Source: Hespellia sp.
GTDB taxonomy: Bacteria > Bacillota > Clostridia > Lachnospirales > Lachnospiraceae
Assembly: GCA_028694105.1 (NCBI GenBank)
Contig: JAQUUC010000015.1
Span: forward strand, 1-58,175
Direction of reading: 5' to 3'
DNA: 58,175 nucleotides
Shown here one piece after another: positions 1 through 7,823 of this stretch (the stretch's first letter is position 1; every line of letters begins with the position of its first letter). The notes below the pieces were generated by a model that had not been told where the DNA came from, made no database searches, and saw only the letters and a program-made list of their open reading frames with translations. Made by a program: the position numbers and the translations under genes.

Positions 1-1
1 C

Positions 2-1600
2 CGTATTATGATCAATGTATCACAGGGGACTATTCTAAAACTGCGTAATGAGATTTTCTCTCATATGGAAAGTCTGCCAGTCAAATATTTTGATACCCAT
101 GCGCACGGCGATATCATGAGTGTGTATACGAATGATACCGATACACTTCGCCAGATGATCAGCCAGAGTCTGCCACAGACGGTATCTGCGGTCATCACAG
201 TTGTAAGTGTGACAATTTCCATGATTATTTTAAGTATTCCGCTTACAGTCCTTACCTTTGTTATGGTTGCGATTATGCTGGCGGTTACGAAGAATATCGC
301 ATCTAAGAGTGGAAAGCATTTCGGAGACCAGCAGCGCCGTTTAGGTTCCATCAACGGATATATTGAGGAAATGATGGAAGGACAGAAGGTTGTGAAGGTA
401 TTCTGTCATGAAGAGGCAACGATCAAAGAGTTTGAGAAGAGAAACGAGGAACTTTTTGACAGTGCAAACAAGGCAAACAAATATGCCAATATTCTGATGC
501 CGGTATTGGGGAACCTTGGAAATTTAAACTATGTAGTAAACGCGATGGCTGGTGCGATTTTAGCCATTTATTCTGTTGGTGGTTTTACCCTTGGCGGAAT
601 TGCATCTTTCTTACAGTTTACCAAGAGCTTTAACCAGCCGATTGGCCAGATGTCACAGCAGTTAAATGCAATCGTTATGGCAATTGCAGGTTCAGAGCGT
701 ATCTTCAGGCTGCTCGATGAAGACGCAGAGGTAGATGACGGTTATGTAGAGCTTGTAAATGCAGATATTGCAGCCGATGGTACAATCACAGAGAATGAGA
801 AGCGGACTGGTCGCTGGGCTTGGAAGCATTTCCACAAAGCAGAGGGAACAACCACATACCAGCCGCTGGAAGGTGACGTTGTATTTGACGATGTAGATTT
901 TGGATATAACGATGAAAAGATCGTACTTCACAATATTAAGTTATTTGCCAAACCGGGTGAGAAGATCGCTTTTGTAGGAGCCACCGGAGCCGGCAAGACA
1001 ACCATCACGAACCTGATCAACCGTTTCTATGACATTCAGGACGGAAAAATCCGCTATGATGGAATCAACATTAATAAGATTAAGAAAAACGATCTTCGCC
1101 GTTCACTGGGAATCGTATTACAGGATACGCATTTGTTCACGGGAACTGTCATGGAAAATATTCGTTTCGGTAAATTAGACGCGACGGATGAGGAAGTAAT
1201 CGCAGCAGCGAAGCTTGCGAATGCAGATGTATTTGTGAAACATCTGCCGGATGGCTATCAGACCGTGCTGACCGGAGACGGCGGCAATCTTTCACAGGGA
1301 CAGCGCCAGCTCCTTGCAATCGCGAGGGCGGCAGTTGCAGACCCGCCGGTACTGATTCTTGACGAAGCGACCTCCAGCATCGATACCCGCACCGAAAAAC
1401 TGGTGCAGGAAGGTATGGATAAGCTGATGAATGGAAGAACCGTATTTGTTATTGCGCACAGACTGTCGACAATTAAGAATTCTAATGTTATTATGGTATT
1501 AGATCAGGGCAGAATCATTGAGCGTGGGAACCATGACGATCTGATTCAGGAGAAGGGAATCTATTACCAGCTCTACACAGGTGCTCTGGAACAGGATTAG
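2..1600 (+). CDS. ABC exporter half-transporter (permease fused to ATPase), 5' end outside window
   Basis: The reading frame is open to the left edge, so the first membrane helices are missing. The visible part begins in the cytoplasmic coupling region (DTHAHGDIMSVYTND) of an ABC_membrane domain, followed by hydrophobic helices. The ATPase domain then shows Walker A GATGAGKTT near base 980, signature LSQGQRQLLAIARA near 1290, Walker B VLILDEATSSID near 1355 and the H-loop IAHRLST near 1455. This is the type I exporter (MsbA/LmrA/BmrCD-like) arrangement. Such proteins usually act as dimers, often with a second half-transporter encoded next door, which would be upstream of the window. The substrate cannot be read from sequence. 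Family certain, role unknown. Confidence 0.93.
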   Translation, partial: RIMINVSQGTILKLRNEIFSHMESLPVKYFDTHAHGDIMSVYTNDTDTLRQMISQSLPQTVSAVITVVSVTISMIILSIPLTVLTFVMVAIMLAVTKNIASKSGKHFGDQQRRLGSINGYIEEMMEGQKVVKVFCHEEATIKEFEKRNEELFDSANKANKYANILMPVLGNLGNLNYVVNAMAGAILAIYSVGGFTLGGIASFLQFTKSFNQPIGQMSQQLNAIVMAIAGSERIFRLLDEDAEVDDGYVELVNADIAADGTITENEKRTGRWAWKHFHKAEGTTTYQPLEGDVVFDDVDFGYNDEKIVLHNIKLFAKPGEKIAFVGATGAGKTTITNLINRFYDIQDGKIRYDGININKIKKNDLRRSLGIVLQDTHLFTGTVMENIRFGKLDATDEEVIAAAKLANADVFVKHLPDGYQTVLTGDGGNLSQGQRQLLAIARAAVADPPVLILDEATSSIDTRTEKLVQEGMDKLMNGRTVFVIAHRLSTIKNSNVIMVLDQGRIIERGNHDDLIQEKGIYYQLYTGALEQD

Positions 1601-1618
1601 GAGCAGGAGGAAAGTGAT

Positions 1619-2545
1619 GTGTTTTATTCATTAGATAAGAGGCTGATTCCATTGCCGGAAGGTGAGACGATACAGGAGGGTGAGCTCTATGTCGAGATTA
1701 TGACAAAACAAGAGTTTGCCGTAAAGTATGATAGGCTGGTGCGCGATCATCTGCTGATGAGAAGTATGGAAAAGATTCAGCATTGCAAAGCGGATATTTT
1801 ACCGGACTGCATCATCGGAACAATACTAATGCCACGGAAAGAGAATCTGCAGGCAAAGAAAATCGGGTTTGGATTTTATATGGATCAGAAGAAATTGATC
1901 TTTGTAGATGACAGCGGAGAAGTCGAGCAAATGTTTTCTGAATTTGAAAAGATTCAGATTTTGGAAAAATCATATGTGGCGCATGCTTTTTATGAATTTC
2001 TGGATTATATGCTGAGTCAGGATGCGGAATTTTTGGAGCAGTATGAGGAATCATTAAGTGCGAAAGAAGATGAGATGGCAGAGAATGTAAATGAGATACC
2101 GAAAGATTTCGAACAGTATGTGCTTGGAACCAGAAAGGATTTGATGGCATTGCATTCTTATTATAAGCAGCTTGTCGATATGGGGCTTTCGCTGGAGCAC
2201 TGTCCGAATGGAATCATAAGTGCTCAGGACTGTTCTTTATTTGCACTCTTTGTGGATCATGTACAGAGATTGTTTTCAGATGCGCAGATGCTGCGGGAAT
2301 ATACGCTGCAGATTCGTGATATGTATCAGGCAAAGATCGATGCCCGTCAGAACAAAGTCATGCAGTTTCTGACCATTGTAACAACGATTTTTATGCCGCT
2401 GACATTGATTACCGGGTGGTACGGAATGAACTTTAGTATTATGCCGGAGCTTCATTGGGCATATGGATATGGAACGATTATTCTTCTTGCTGCCTTTATC
2501 ATCATTACAGAAATTATCATCTTTAAGAAGAAGAAATGGCTTTAA
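1619..2545 (+). CDS. CorA-family magnesium/divalent cation transporter
   Basis: 308 residues. The first two thirds are a charged cytoplasmic domain. The C-terminus has two membrane helices with the signature YGMNF between them (ITGWYGMNFSIMPEL) and ends in a basic tail KKKKWL, as in CorA pentameric channels for Mg2+ (or Co2+/Ni2+/Zn2+). The start is GTG at 1619, eight bases after AGGAGG (1605-1610); an ATG at 1617 is out of frame. It lies 18 bp after the ABC gene and is probably co-transcribed with it. A hairpin follows the stop. Which ion is carried, and in which direction, is not determined by sequence. Confidence 0.88.
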   Translation: MFYSLDKRLIPLPEGETIQEGELYVEIMTKQEFAVKYDRLVRDHLLMRSMEKIQHCKADILPDCIIGTILMPRKENLQAKKIGFGFYMDQKKLIFVDDSGEVEQMFSEFEKIQILEKSYVAHAFYEFLDYMLSQDAEFLEQYEESLSAKEDEMAENVNEIPKDFEQYVLGTRKDLMALHSYYKQLVDMGLSLEHCPNGIISAQDCSLFALFVDHVQRLFSDAQMLREYTLQIRDMYQAKIDARQNKVMQFLTIVTTIFMPLTLITGWYGMNFSIMPELHWAYGYGTIILLAAFIIITEIIIFKKKKWL

Positions 2546-2560
2546 TTGATAATAATACGC

Positions 2561-2596
2561 AATAAGGCGCGTCATGATTGACGTGTCTTATTCTTT
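2561..2596 (+). terminator. Hairpin after corA-like gene, probable terminator
   Basis: Arms at 2561-2574 and 2579-2592 pair over 14 positions, two of them G-U, around a 4-base loop, followed by a short weak T run (CTTT). It would end the ABC/CorA transcript before the DUF2325 operon. Confidence 0.55.
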
Positions 2597-2604
2597 ATGA
2601 TAGA

Positions 2605-2620
2605 GTTAGCTAGAACTAAC
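2605..2620 (+). promoter_or_regulatory. Operator-like inverted repeat GTTAG-N6-CTAAC
   Basis: GTTAG (2605-2609) and CTAAC (2616-2620) are perfect inverted arms separated by 6 bases, 37 bp before the DUF2325 start. The same arm spacing recurs in the promoter of the Fur-family gene at 7765-7780. The TTAG/CTAA half sites resemble DtxR/IdeR-type iron boxes, which is an inference from known consensus sequences. It is followed by the DUF2325-DUF3793-flavodoxin operon. Confidence 0.5.
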
Positions 2621-2656
2621 AAAAGTAAATAATAACTCACGCAAAGGAGGATACAG

Positions 2657-2938
2657 ATGAGTATTGTAATCATAGGTGGTCATGAAAGAATGGAGACACA
2701 GTATAAGAACATTTGTAAAAAATATCACTGCAAGGCAAAGGTATTCACAAAGATGCAGGCGGATTTGAAAAATAAGATTGGATGTCCGGATCTGATGATT
2801 CTGTTCACATCCACCGTCTCTCATAAAATGGTTCATTGCGCAATCACAGAATCTGAACGTAATCATGCAATTGTAGAGCGGAGCCACAGCAGCAGTGCCA
2901 ATGCACTGATTGGAATTCTGGAGCAGTATGCTTCCTGA
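2657..2938 (+). CDS. DUF2325 family protein
   Basis: 93 residues matching the small single-domain DUF2325 family: it opens with the beta strand and glycine turn MSIVIIGGHERM, has a central LMILFTSTVSHKMVHCA segment, and a serine-rich HSSSANAL motif near the C-terminus. Function is unknown; the fold looks like a small nucleotide-binding-type alpha/beta domain. The ATG follows AAAGGAGG with normal spacing. It is first in a compact operon with DUF3793 and flavodoxin genes and sits behind an iron-box-like inverted repeat, which suggests a role in the response to iron limitation (inference). Confidence 0.85.
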   Translation: MSIVIIGGHERMETQYKNICKKYHCKAKVFTKMQADLKNKIGCPDLMILFTSTVSHKMVHCAITESERNHAIVERSHSSSANALIGILEQYAS

Positions 2939-2988
2939 ACAATCGGGGAAGACTGATTGGTAGAATGAAGAGAAGGGAGCAGGAAGAT

Positions 2989-3594
2989 ATGCCCAAGGAA
3001 GTTCTTAGACAGTATCTTGGTCTGCAGGACGAATATGAGAAGAAAAAACTGCAGCTTATCCTGCAGTGTGCACCGCTTCTAAAAGGTGTGAAAATGTCCT
3101 GCATTCTTGTGATGGAGGCTGCATATCTGCAGATCATTGCGGAAGAACTAAGGCACACACAGATATGTCTGAAGGTTTTGTGCAGGAAGTCAGGGAAATA
3201 TACCATTTTATTATACCGGGAGAATCTTTTGGAAATCTATCTGAGTCAGGAAAATGTGACGGCATTTTTGAAACAGTATGGATATCAGAAACGTGTGGAC
3301 AGCTTAGGACAGTACCTGTCACAGAGTCTTTCACTCTTGGGAAAACGTGTCTCTTATTTTCGTGGTAAAGAAGGAAATTTCCCACACGAAATCGGTGTGT
3401 TTCTGGGGTATCCGCTGGAGGATGTTATCGGTTTTATTGAGAACGCAGGCAAGAATTTTCTGCTAAACGGATACTGGAAGGTATATGCGGATGCCAAAGC
3501 GGCCAAGGTACGTTTCCAATCGTATGACGAAGCGAAAATCACAGCGGCAAAGGAAATGTTTGCCGGGAAAACAATCAGAGAAATAGCCGGATAA
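2989..3594 (+). CDS. DUF3793 family protein
   Basis: About 201 residues from the ATG at 2989, which follows GGGAGCAGG; the frame stays open to an ATG at 2965, but that lacks a ribosome site. The conserved C-terminal block FPHEIGVFLGYPLEDVIGFI..GKNFLLNGYWKVY is the hallmark of DUF3793, found in Clostridia. No catalytic motif or membrane helix is evident. It sits between DUF2325 and flavodoxin genes, so a link to flavodoxin or iron metabolism is suggested by context only. No biochemical function is known to me. Confidence 0.82.
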   Translation: MPKEVLRQYLGLQDEYEKKKLQLILQCAPLLKGVKMSCILVMEAAYLQIIAEELRHTQICLKVLCRKSGKYTILLYRENLLEIYLSQENVTAFLKQYGYQKRVDSLGQYLSQSLSLLGKRVSYFRGKEGNFPHEIGVFLGYPLEDVIGFIENAGKNFLLNGYWKVYADAKAAKVRFQSYDEAKITAAKEMFAGKTIREIAG

Positions 3595-3647
3595 AAAAGG
3601 ATGGCAGAAGGAAGATCCTTATGCCAAATACAAAGGAGAATAAGAAG

Positions 3648-4079
3648 ATGAACAAAGTAGCAATTGTATATTGGAGCGGAACAGGTAATACAGAGAATAT
3701 GGCAAATATGCTTGCAGAGGGAGCGAAAGCTGCAGGCGCAGAGGTACAGCTTCGAAGTGTAGATGCAGCGGACGCAGAGGAGCTTGTAAGCTATGAGGGC
3801 TTTGCACTCGGCTGCCCGTCAATGGGAGCGGAAGAACTGGAAGAGTCAGAGATGGAGCCGTTTGTAAGCTCGCTGAAAGGGAAAGTACAGGGAAAGAAAG
3901 TGGTTTTGTTCGGGTCCTATGGATGGGGCGATGGAGAATGGATGCGTAATTGGGCAGAGCAGATGCAGGGCGCAGGTGCGGAAATCATTGGAGGTGAAGG
4001 AATCATTTGCAATGACGCGCCGGACGCTGAGGCGGAAGCAAGACTCAAAGAGGCCGGAAAAATATTAGCACAAATGTAA
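3648..4079 (+). CDS. Short-chain flavodoxin
   Basis: 143 residues, the usual size for a short-chain flavodoxin. The FMN phosphate loop is YWSGTGNTENMA (residues about 7-18), followed by the W-containing loop GSYGWGDGEWMRNW around the isoalloxazine site. It is a soluble one/two-electron carrier that replaces ferredoxin when iron is scarce. The start at 3648 follows AAAGGAG at good distance; the ATG at 3621 upstream in frame would add nine residues and has no such site. Third gene of the operon behind the operator-like repeat at 2605, consistent with iron-dependent control. Confidence 0.93.
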   Translation: MNKVAIVYWSGTGNTENMANMLAEGAKAAGAEVQLRSVDAADAEELVSYEGFALGCPSMGAEELEESEMEPFVSSLKGKVQGKKVVLFGSYGWGDGEWMRNWAEQMQGAGAEIIGGEGIICNDAPDAEAEARLKEAGKILAQM

Positions 4080-4103
4080 CCTTACAAAAGATGTCCCCCG
4101 CCT
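4078..4103 (+). repeat. Dispersed intergenic repeat, copy 1
   Basis: AACCTTACAAAAG followed by a CCCCCGC run begins exactly at the flavodoxin stop codon. Related copies lie at 23875-23900 and 50954-50979, each right after a coding region. This copy has no matching downstream arm, unlike copy 3. Confidence 0.5.
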
Positions 4104-4126
4104 GACCGTAAAAAGTAAATGAGGGT

Positions 4127-4155
4127 TTGCCTTTGCCCGAAAACTGTAATATACT
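4127..4155 (+). promoter_or_regulatory. Promoter of the NMN adenylyltransferase-like gene
   Basis: -35 TTGCCT at 4127-4132 and -10 TATACT at 4150-4155, 17 bp apart, 62 bp before the ATG at 4218. Confidence 0.6.
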
Positions 4156-4217
4156 GAATATATGTATAAGCATAAAAGCAGGTTTATTGTTATGATAGAA
4201 GAAAGAAGGCAAAAAAT

Positions 4218-4796
4218 ATGGTAGAGACAGGCGTTATTCATGGTCGTTTTCAGGTATTGCATTTAAAACATATGGAATATCTGCTTGCAGCAAAGATGCG
4301 CTGCAAAACATTATATATTGGAATTACACATCCGGATGATCTGTATCTGGGCGGAATTGAAGAGGACCGCCACGGAATTCGCAAATCGGACAATCCGCTG
4401 ACTTATCTGGAGCGCTACCAGATGATTCATGATGCGCTCATTGATTTTGGTGTGAAGAGAGATCAGTTTGAGATTGTACCATTTCCAATTTCTCGTCCTG
4501 ATTATATTACACAGTACGTTCCAAAGGATGCGACCTTTTATATGAGCATCTGCGATGACTGGGGCGAGAAGAAGTATCAGATGTTCACGGAGATGGGGAT
4601 GAGTGTCGAAGTTCTCTGGCGAAAGACTGAGGAAGATCGCGGCGTGACCGGAACACAGGTCCGGGCGGCGATTGCTTCCGGTAAGGACTGGCAGAATCTG
4701 GTTCCGAAGACGGTATATGACTACATGGTGAGACATGGAATTGATGAACGTGTAAGAAAATTGTCGATGCTGACGGATATGGCGGAAACGGAGTGA
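4218..4796 (+). CDS. Nicotinamide/nicotinate mononucleotide adenylyltransferase-like protein
   Basis: 192 residues. The N-terminal GVIHGRFQVLHLKHMEYLLAA carries the GRFQxxHxxH nucleotidyltransferase signature, and VTGTQVRAAIASG near residue 145 corresponds to the second ATP-binding motif (ISSTxxR type). This pattern is typical of archaeal-type NadM and NadR adenylyltransferase domains, which join ATP and NMN to make NAD. The bacterial NadD type looks different. It has no kinase or Nudix partner domain. It has its own promoter and is followed after 6 bp by a small membrane protein gene. The exact nucleotide substrate is an inference from family. Confidence 0.8.
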   Translation: MVETGVIHGRFQVLHLKHMEYLLAAKMRCKTLYIGITHPDDLYLGGIEEDRHGIRKSDNPLTYLERYQMIHDALIDFGVKRDQFEIVPFPISRPDYITQYVPKDATFYMSICDDWGEKKYQMFTEMGMSVEVLWRKTEEDRGVTGTQVRAAIASGKDWQNLVPKTVYDYMVRHGIDERVRKLSMLTDMAETE

Positions 4797-4802
4797 TTAA
4801 GT

Positions 4803-5123
4803 ATGCAGATTAAGAATTTTATGAGTTCAAATCCAATAGTGAAAGGCATTATTTTATGTGCAGCATTTGTATTTCCAATATTATGTGTACTATATGTTGG
4901 CAGCGGCAAACCCAACGCGTTTAACTTTGTCTGGATCGCCTTTTACAGTTCAGTGCTGTTTTGTGTAGTATTCCAGTCTAAGGTGGCGAAAGCAATTATA
5001 TGCTGCATGAACGGGATATCGGTTATTGGTCTTACCTTATTTTTTCTGATGGGAGGAACACAAATCATAGGGGGCGTAATCTGGAACGCCATAGTACCAT
5101 TTCTTCCAAACCCATGGTATTAA
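4803..5123 (+). CDS. Small hydrophobic membrane protein, unknown
   Basis: 106 residues with three predicted membrane helices (about residues 14-32, 38-56 and 60-90), no charged catalytic motif, and a hydrophobic C-terminus ending PNPWY. It starts 6 bp after the adenylyltransferase stop codon with only a weak ribosome site (GGAG overlapping the upstream gene), so translational coupling is likely. I do not recognise the family. Confidence 0.6.
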   Translation: MQIKNFMSSNPIVKGIILCAAFVFPILCVLYVGSGKPNAFNFVWIAFYSSVLFCVVFQSKVAKAIICCMNGISVIGLTLFFLMGGTQIIGGVIWNAIVPFLPNPWY

Positions 5124-5165
5124 TTGATAAAGTTTTTCAACAAGGGTAAATAAGCCAAGTTATGC

Positions 5166-5195
5166 TTGAATAATCCGATTTTCAGGGTCTATAAT
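5166..5195 (+). promoter_or_regulatory. Promoter of the DUF6110/P-type ATPase operon
   Basis: -35 TTGAAT at 5166-5171 and a consensus -10 TATAAT at 5190-5195, 18 bp apart, about 68 bp before the ATG at 5264. The RTTAG/CTAAC element seen at the neighbouring metal genes is not present here. Confidence 0.6.
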
Positions 5196-5263
5196 AACCA
5201 GAATACATAGACTGGTAGAACATGGAATTGTTTTGCCGTACAATGACAAGGAGGATGACAGAT

Positions 5264-5542
5264 ATGGCAGATTGGAAGAAAATTGCGTTATTCGCAGGTG
5301 GAACATTATTTGGAACCGCAGGGGTGAAAGTGCTCAGCAGTGACGATGCGAAAAGGTTTTACACAAACTGTACAGCCGCTGTATTAAGAGGAAAGAGCTG
5401 CGTAATGAAGACAGCAACAACGGTTCAGGAGAATGCAGAGGATATTCTCGCGGATGCAAAGGTGATCAATGAGGAGCGCGATGCTGCAAAGGGTGTCTAT
5501 GCAGATGAAGCTGTTTCGGCAGAAGAAACAGCAGAGGCATAA
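5264..5542 (+). CDS. DUF6110 family protein, likely partner of the P-type ATPase
   Basis: 92 residues from the ATG at 5264, which follows a consensus AAGGAGG (5249-5255). The frame opens upstream at 5222 without a ribosome site. After MADWKK comes a short glycine-rich hydrophobic stretch (about residues 6-22, IALFAGGTLFGTAGVKVL), then an alanine-rich helical region and an acidic tail. DUF6110 proteins typically precede heavy-metal P-type ATPases. The layout resembles mycobacterial DUF1490/PacL proteins, small membrane-anchored partners of metal ATPases, but the His/Asp metal-binding tail of PacL1 is not seen here. It ends 3 bp before the ATPase start. Confidence 0.8.
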   Translation: MADWKKIALFAGGTLFGTAGVKVLSSDDAKRFYTNCTAAVLRGKSCVMKTATTVQENAEDILADAKVINEERDAAKGVYADEAVSAEETAEA

Positions 5543-5545
5543 GAT

Positions 5546-7618
5546 ATGAGATTTTCAATAAAGCATGAGTCCAGAGGCAGAATGAGAATCAGCTTTACAG
5601 CTGAGAAAATGACCTGTCATCAGGCCGACCTGCTTGAATATTATCTGTATGACCAGATGAATGTAACAGATGCAAAGGTATATGAAAGAACCGCAGATGC
5701 AGTGATCTATTACGTGGGATGCCGCGCAGATGTGATCACTGCTCTTCAAAAGTTCAGTTATATATCTGCGGAGGAAGCAAAGCTTGTTCCGGATCACACC
5801 GGACGGGAATTGAAGTCGCAATATCAGGAGAAGCTGGTCAATAAGGTTGTATTACATTATGCATGCAGACTAATTCTTCCGGCACCGGTCCGTATGGCGG
5901 TGGCGGCAGTGAAGTCAGCGAAATATATCTGGCAGGGACTCCGGTGTCTGCTCCGGCGTAAGATTGAAGTGCCGGTACTGGATGCCACTGCGATTGTGGT
6001 GTCACTTCTTCGCAGGGATTTTGAGACGGCAGCGTCTGTGATGTTCTTACTCGGTATCGGTGAGATATTAGAAGAATGGACACACAAAAAATCCGTGGAT
6101 GATCTGGCCCGCAGCATGTCACTGAATGTCAGCAGGGTATGGCTAAAGACCCGGAATCAGGATGTGCTGGTTCCCGTAAAAGAGATCAAAGAAAATGATG
6201 TCATCACGATTCATATGGGAAATGTGATTCCGCTGGATGGAATTGTTATCAAAGGCGAAGGAATGGTCAATCAGGCATCGCTTACCGGAGAACCGCTATC
6301 GGTTCACAAAGCGGAGGACGCCTATGTATATGCCGGAACGGTATTGGAGGAAGGGCAGCTTGAGATTCAGGTGAAGACAACTTCCGGTACCACGAAGTAT
6401 GAGAAGATTGTAAAGATGATTGAAGATTCTGAAAAATTGAAATCCTCGCTCGAAGGAAAGGCAGAACATCTGGCAGACAGGCTGGTACCGTATTCACTTG
6501 GCGGAACTGTTCTGACCTATCTGTTGACGAGAAATGTGACAAAAGCACTGTCGATTCTGATGGTAGACTTTTCGTGTGCGTTAAAGCTTGCGATGCCAAT
6601 TGCTGTATTGTCGGCAATGCGCGAATCCGGCCAGTATCACATTACCGTAAAGGGCGGCAAATATCTGGAAGCGGTAGCTGTTGCGGATACCATTGTCTTT
6701 GATAAGACGGGTACACTCACAAAAGCACAGCCGTTGGTGGCGAAGATCGTAGTCTTTGACAACAAGACCGAGGAGGAGATGCTAAGGCTTGCGGCTTGTC
6801 TGGAAGAACATTTTCCACATTCGATGGCAAATGCTGTCGTGGAGGAAGCTGTAAAGCGTAATTTAGAACATCAGGAGATGCATTCAAAGGTGGATTACAT
6901 TGTTGCACATGGAATTTCGTCTTATGTACAGGAGCATAAAGTTGTCATTGGCAGTCACCATTTTGTATTTGACGATGAGAGCTGTAAAATTCCGGAGGGA
7001 GAGACCGAGAAGTTTGAGCATCTTCCGGAAGAATATTCACATCTGTTTCTTGCAATTGATGGAACACTGGCAGCGGTCATCTGTATCGAAGACCCAATTC
7101 GCGTAGAGGCGGAGGCGGTGATTCATTCGCTTCGTTTATCCGGAATCAGCAAAATTGTGATGATGACCGGAGACAGTGAGCGTACGGCAAGAGCAGTTGC
7201 GGCGAAGGTAGGTGTGGATGAGTACTATTCAGAAGTACTGCCGGAAGACAAGGCAGGATTTGTGGAGAAAGAAAAGGCTCTCGGCCGAAGCGTAATTATG
7301 ATTGGGGATGGAATGAACGATTCGCCGGCATTATCGGCGGCTGATGTGGGAATCGCAATCAGCGATGGCGCAGAGATTGCAAGAGAGATAGCTGATATCA
7401 CGATTTCGGCGGATGATTTATATCAGATTGTGACATTGAAACTGATTAGTAATGGGCTGATGAAGCGAATCGGCAGAAATTACCGGTTTGTCATTGGATT
7501 TAACCTGGGTCTGATTATTCTGGGGGTATCAGGAATACTTTCGCCGGCAACCTCGGCACTGCTTCACAATGCATCGACGCTGGGGATTAGTATGAAGAGT
7601 ATGCAAAATTTACTTTAA
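5546..7618 (+). CDS. Heavy-metal P1B-like P-type ATPase
   Basis: 690 residues. The N-terminal ~75 residues resemble a metal-binding-like fold but lack CxxC. The phosphorylation motif DKTGTLT starts at residue 386; the actuator motif is SLTGEP; the hinge is MIGDGMNDSPAL. The ion-site helix reads DFSCALKLAMP (SCA at 343-345), so only one cysteine of the usual CPC/SPC is present. The nucleotide-domain HP pair is HS here (FPHSMANAVV). It should export a transition metal from the cytoplasm using ATP, but the ion cannot be assigned: Cu-type CPC and Zn/Cd markers are absent, leaving Mn or Fe as candidates. A Fur-family regulator lies just downstream. Confidence 0.9.
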   Translation: MRFSIKHESRGRMRISFTAEKMTCHQADLLEYYLYDQMNVTDAKVYERTADAVIYYVGCRADVITALQKFSYISAEEAKLVPDHTGRELKSQYQEKLVNKVVLHYACRLILPAPVRMAVAAVKSAKYIWQGLRCLLRRKIEVPVLDATAIVVSLLRRDFETAASVMFLLGIGEILEEWTHKKSVDDLARSMSLNVSRVWLKTRNQDVLVPVKEIKENDVITIHMGNVIPLDGIVIKGEGMVNQASLTGEPLSVHKAEDAYVYAGTVLEEGQLEIQVKTTSGTTKYEKIVKMIEDSEKLKSSLEGKAEHLADRLVPYSLGGTVLTYLLTRNVTKALSILMVDFSCALKLAMPIAVLSAMRESGQYHITVKGGKYLEAVAVADTIVFDKTGTLTKAQPLVAKIVVFDNKTEEEMLRLAACLEEHFPHSMANAVVEEAVKRNLEHQEMHSKVDYIVAHGISSYVQEHKVVIGSHHFVFDDESCKIPEGETEKFEHLPEEYSHLFLAIDGTLAAVICIEDPIRVEAEAVIHSLRLSGISKIVMMTGDSERTARAVAAKVGVDEYYSEVLPEDKAGFVEKEKALGRSVIMIGDGMNDSPALSAADVGIAISDGAEIAREIADITISADDLYQIVTLKLISNGLMKRIGRNYRFVIGFNLGLIILGVSGILSPATSALLHNASTLGISMKSMQNLL

Positions 7619-7630
7619 TAGCATGTAACT

Positions 7631-7671
7631 GGGGACGTAGTGTATTTAAAATACTGCGTTCCTGTTTTTTT
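7631..7671 (+). terminator. Terminator after the P-type ATPase gene
   Basis: An imperfect stem (about GGGACGTAGTGTATTT against AAAATACTGCGTTCC) is followed by a seven-base T run ending at 7671. Confidence 0.75.
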
Positions 7672-7724
7672 GCAAATTTTCAGCTCTTGTGATTTTTGGC
7701 TGTAGGTCGTTATGACAAATAAAA

Positions 7725-7780
7725 ATAAGGAAAAACTAACAATGAGAATTGACAACTAAAGACAATTAGTTTATACTAAC
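7725..7780 (+). promoter_or_regulatory. Promoter with repeated operator-like sites before the Fur-family gene
   Basis: -35 TTGACA (7749-7754), 17 bp, -10 TATACT (7772-7777). Two copies of the same inverted element flank and overlap it: ATAAG-N6-CTAAC at 7725-7740 (one mismatch) and ATTAG-N6-CTAAC at 7765-7780, exactly 40 bp apart. ACTAA also occurs at 7735, 7755 and 7775, a 20 bp period. The second copy covers the -10 box, so binding would repress. Confidence 0.7.
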
Positions 7781-7823
7781 CACGTAAAGGAACGAAGGCG
7801 ATACTATTCGGGAGGCGTGTGGA

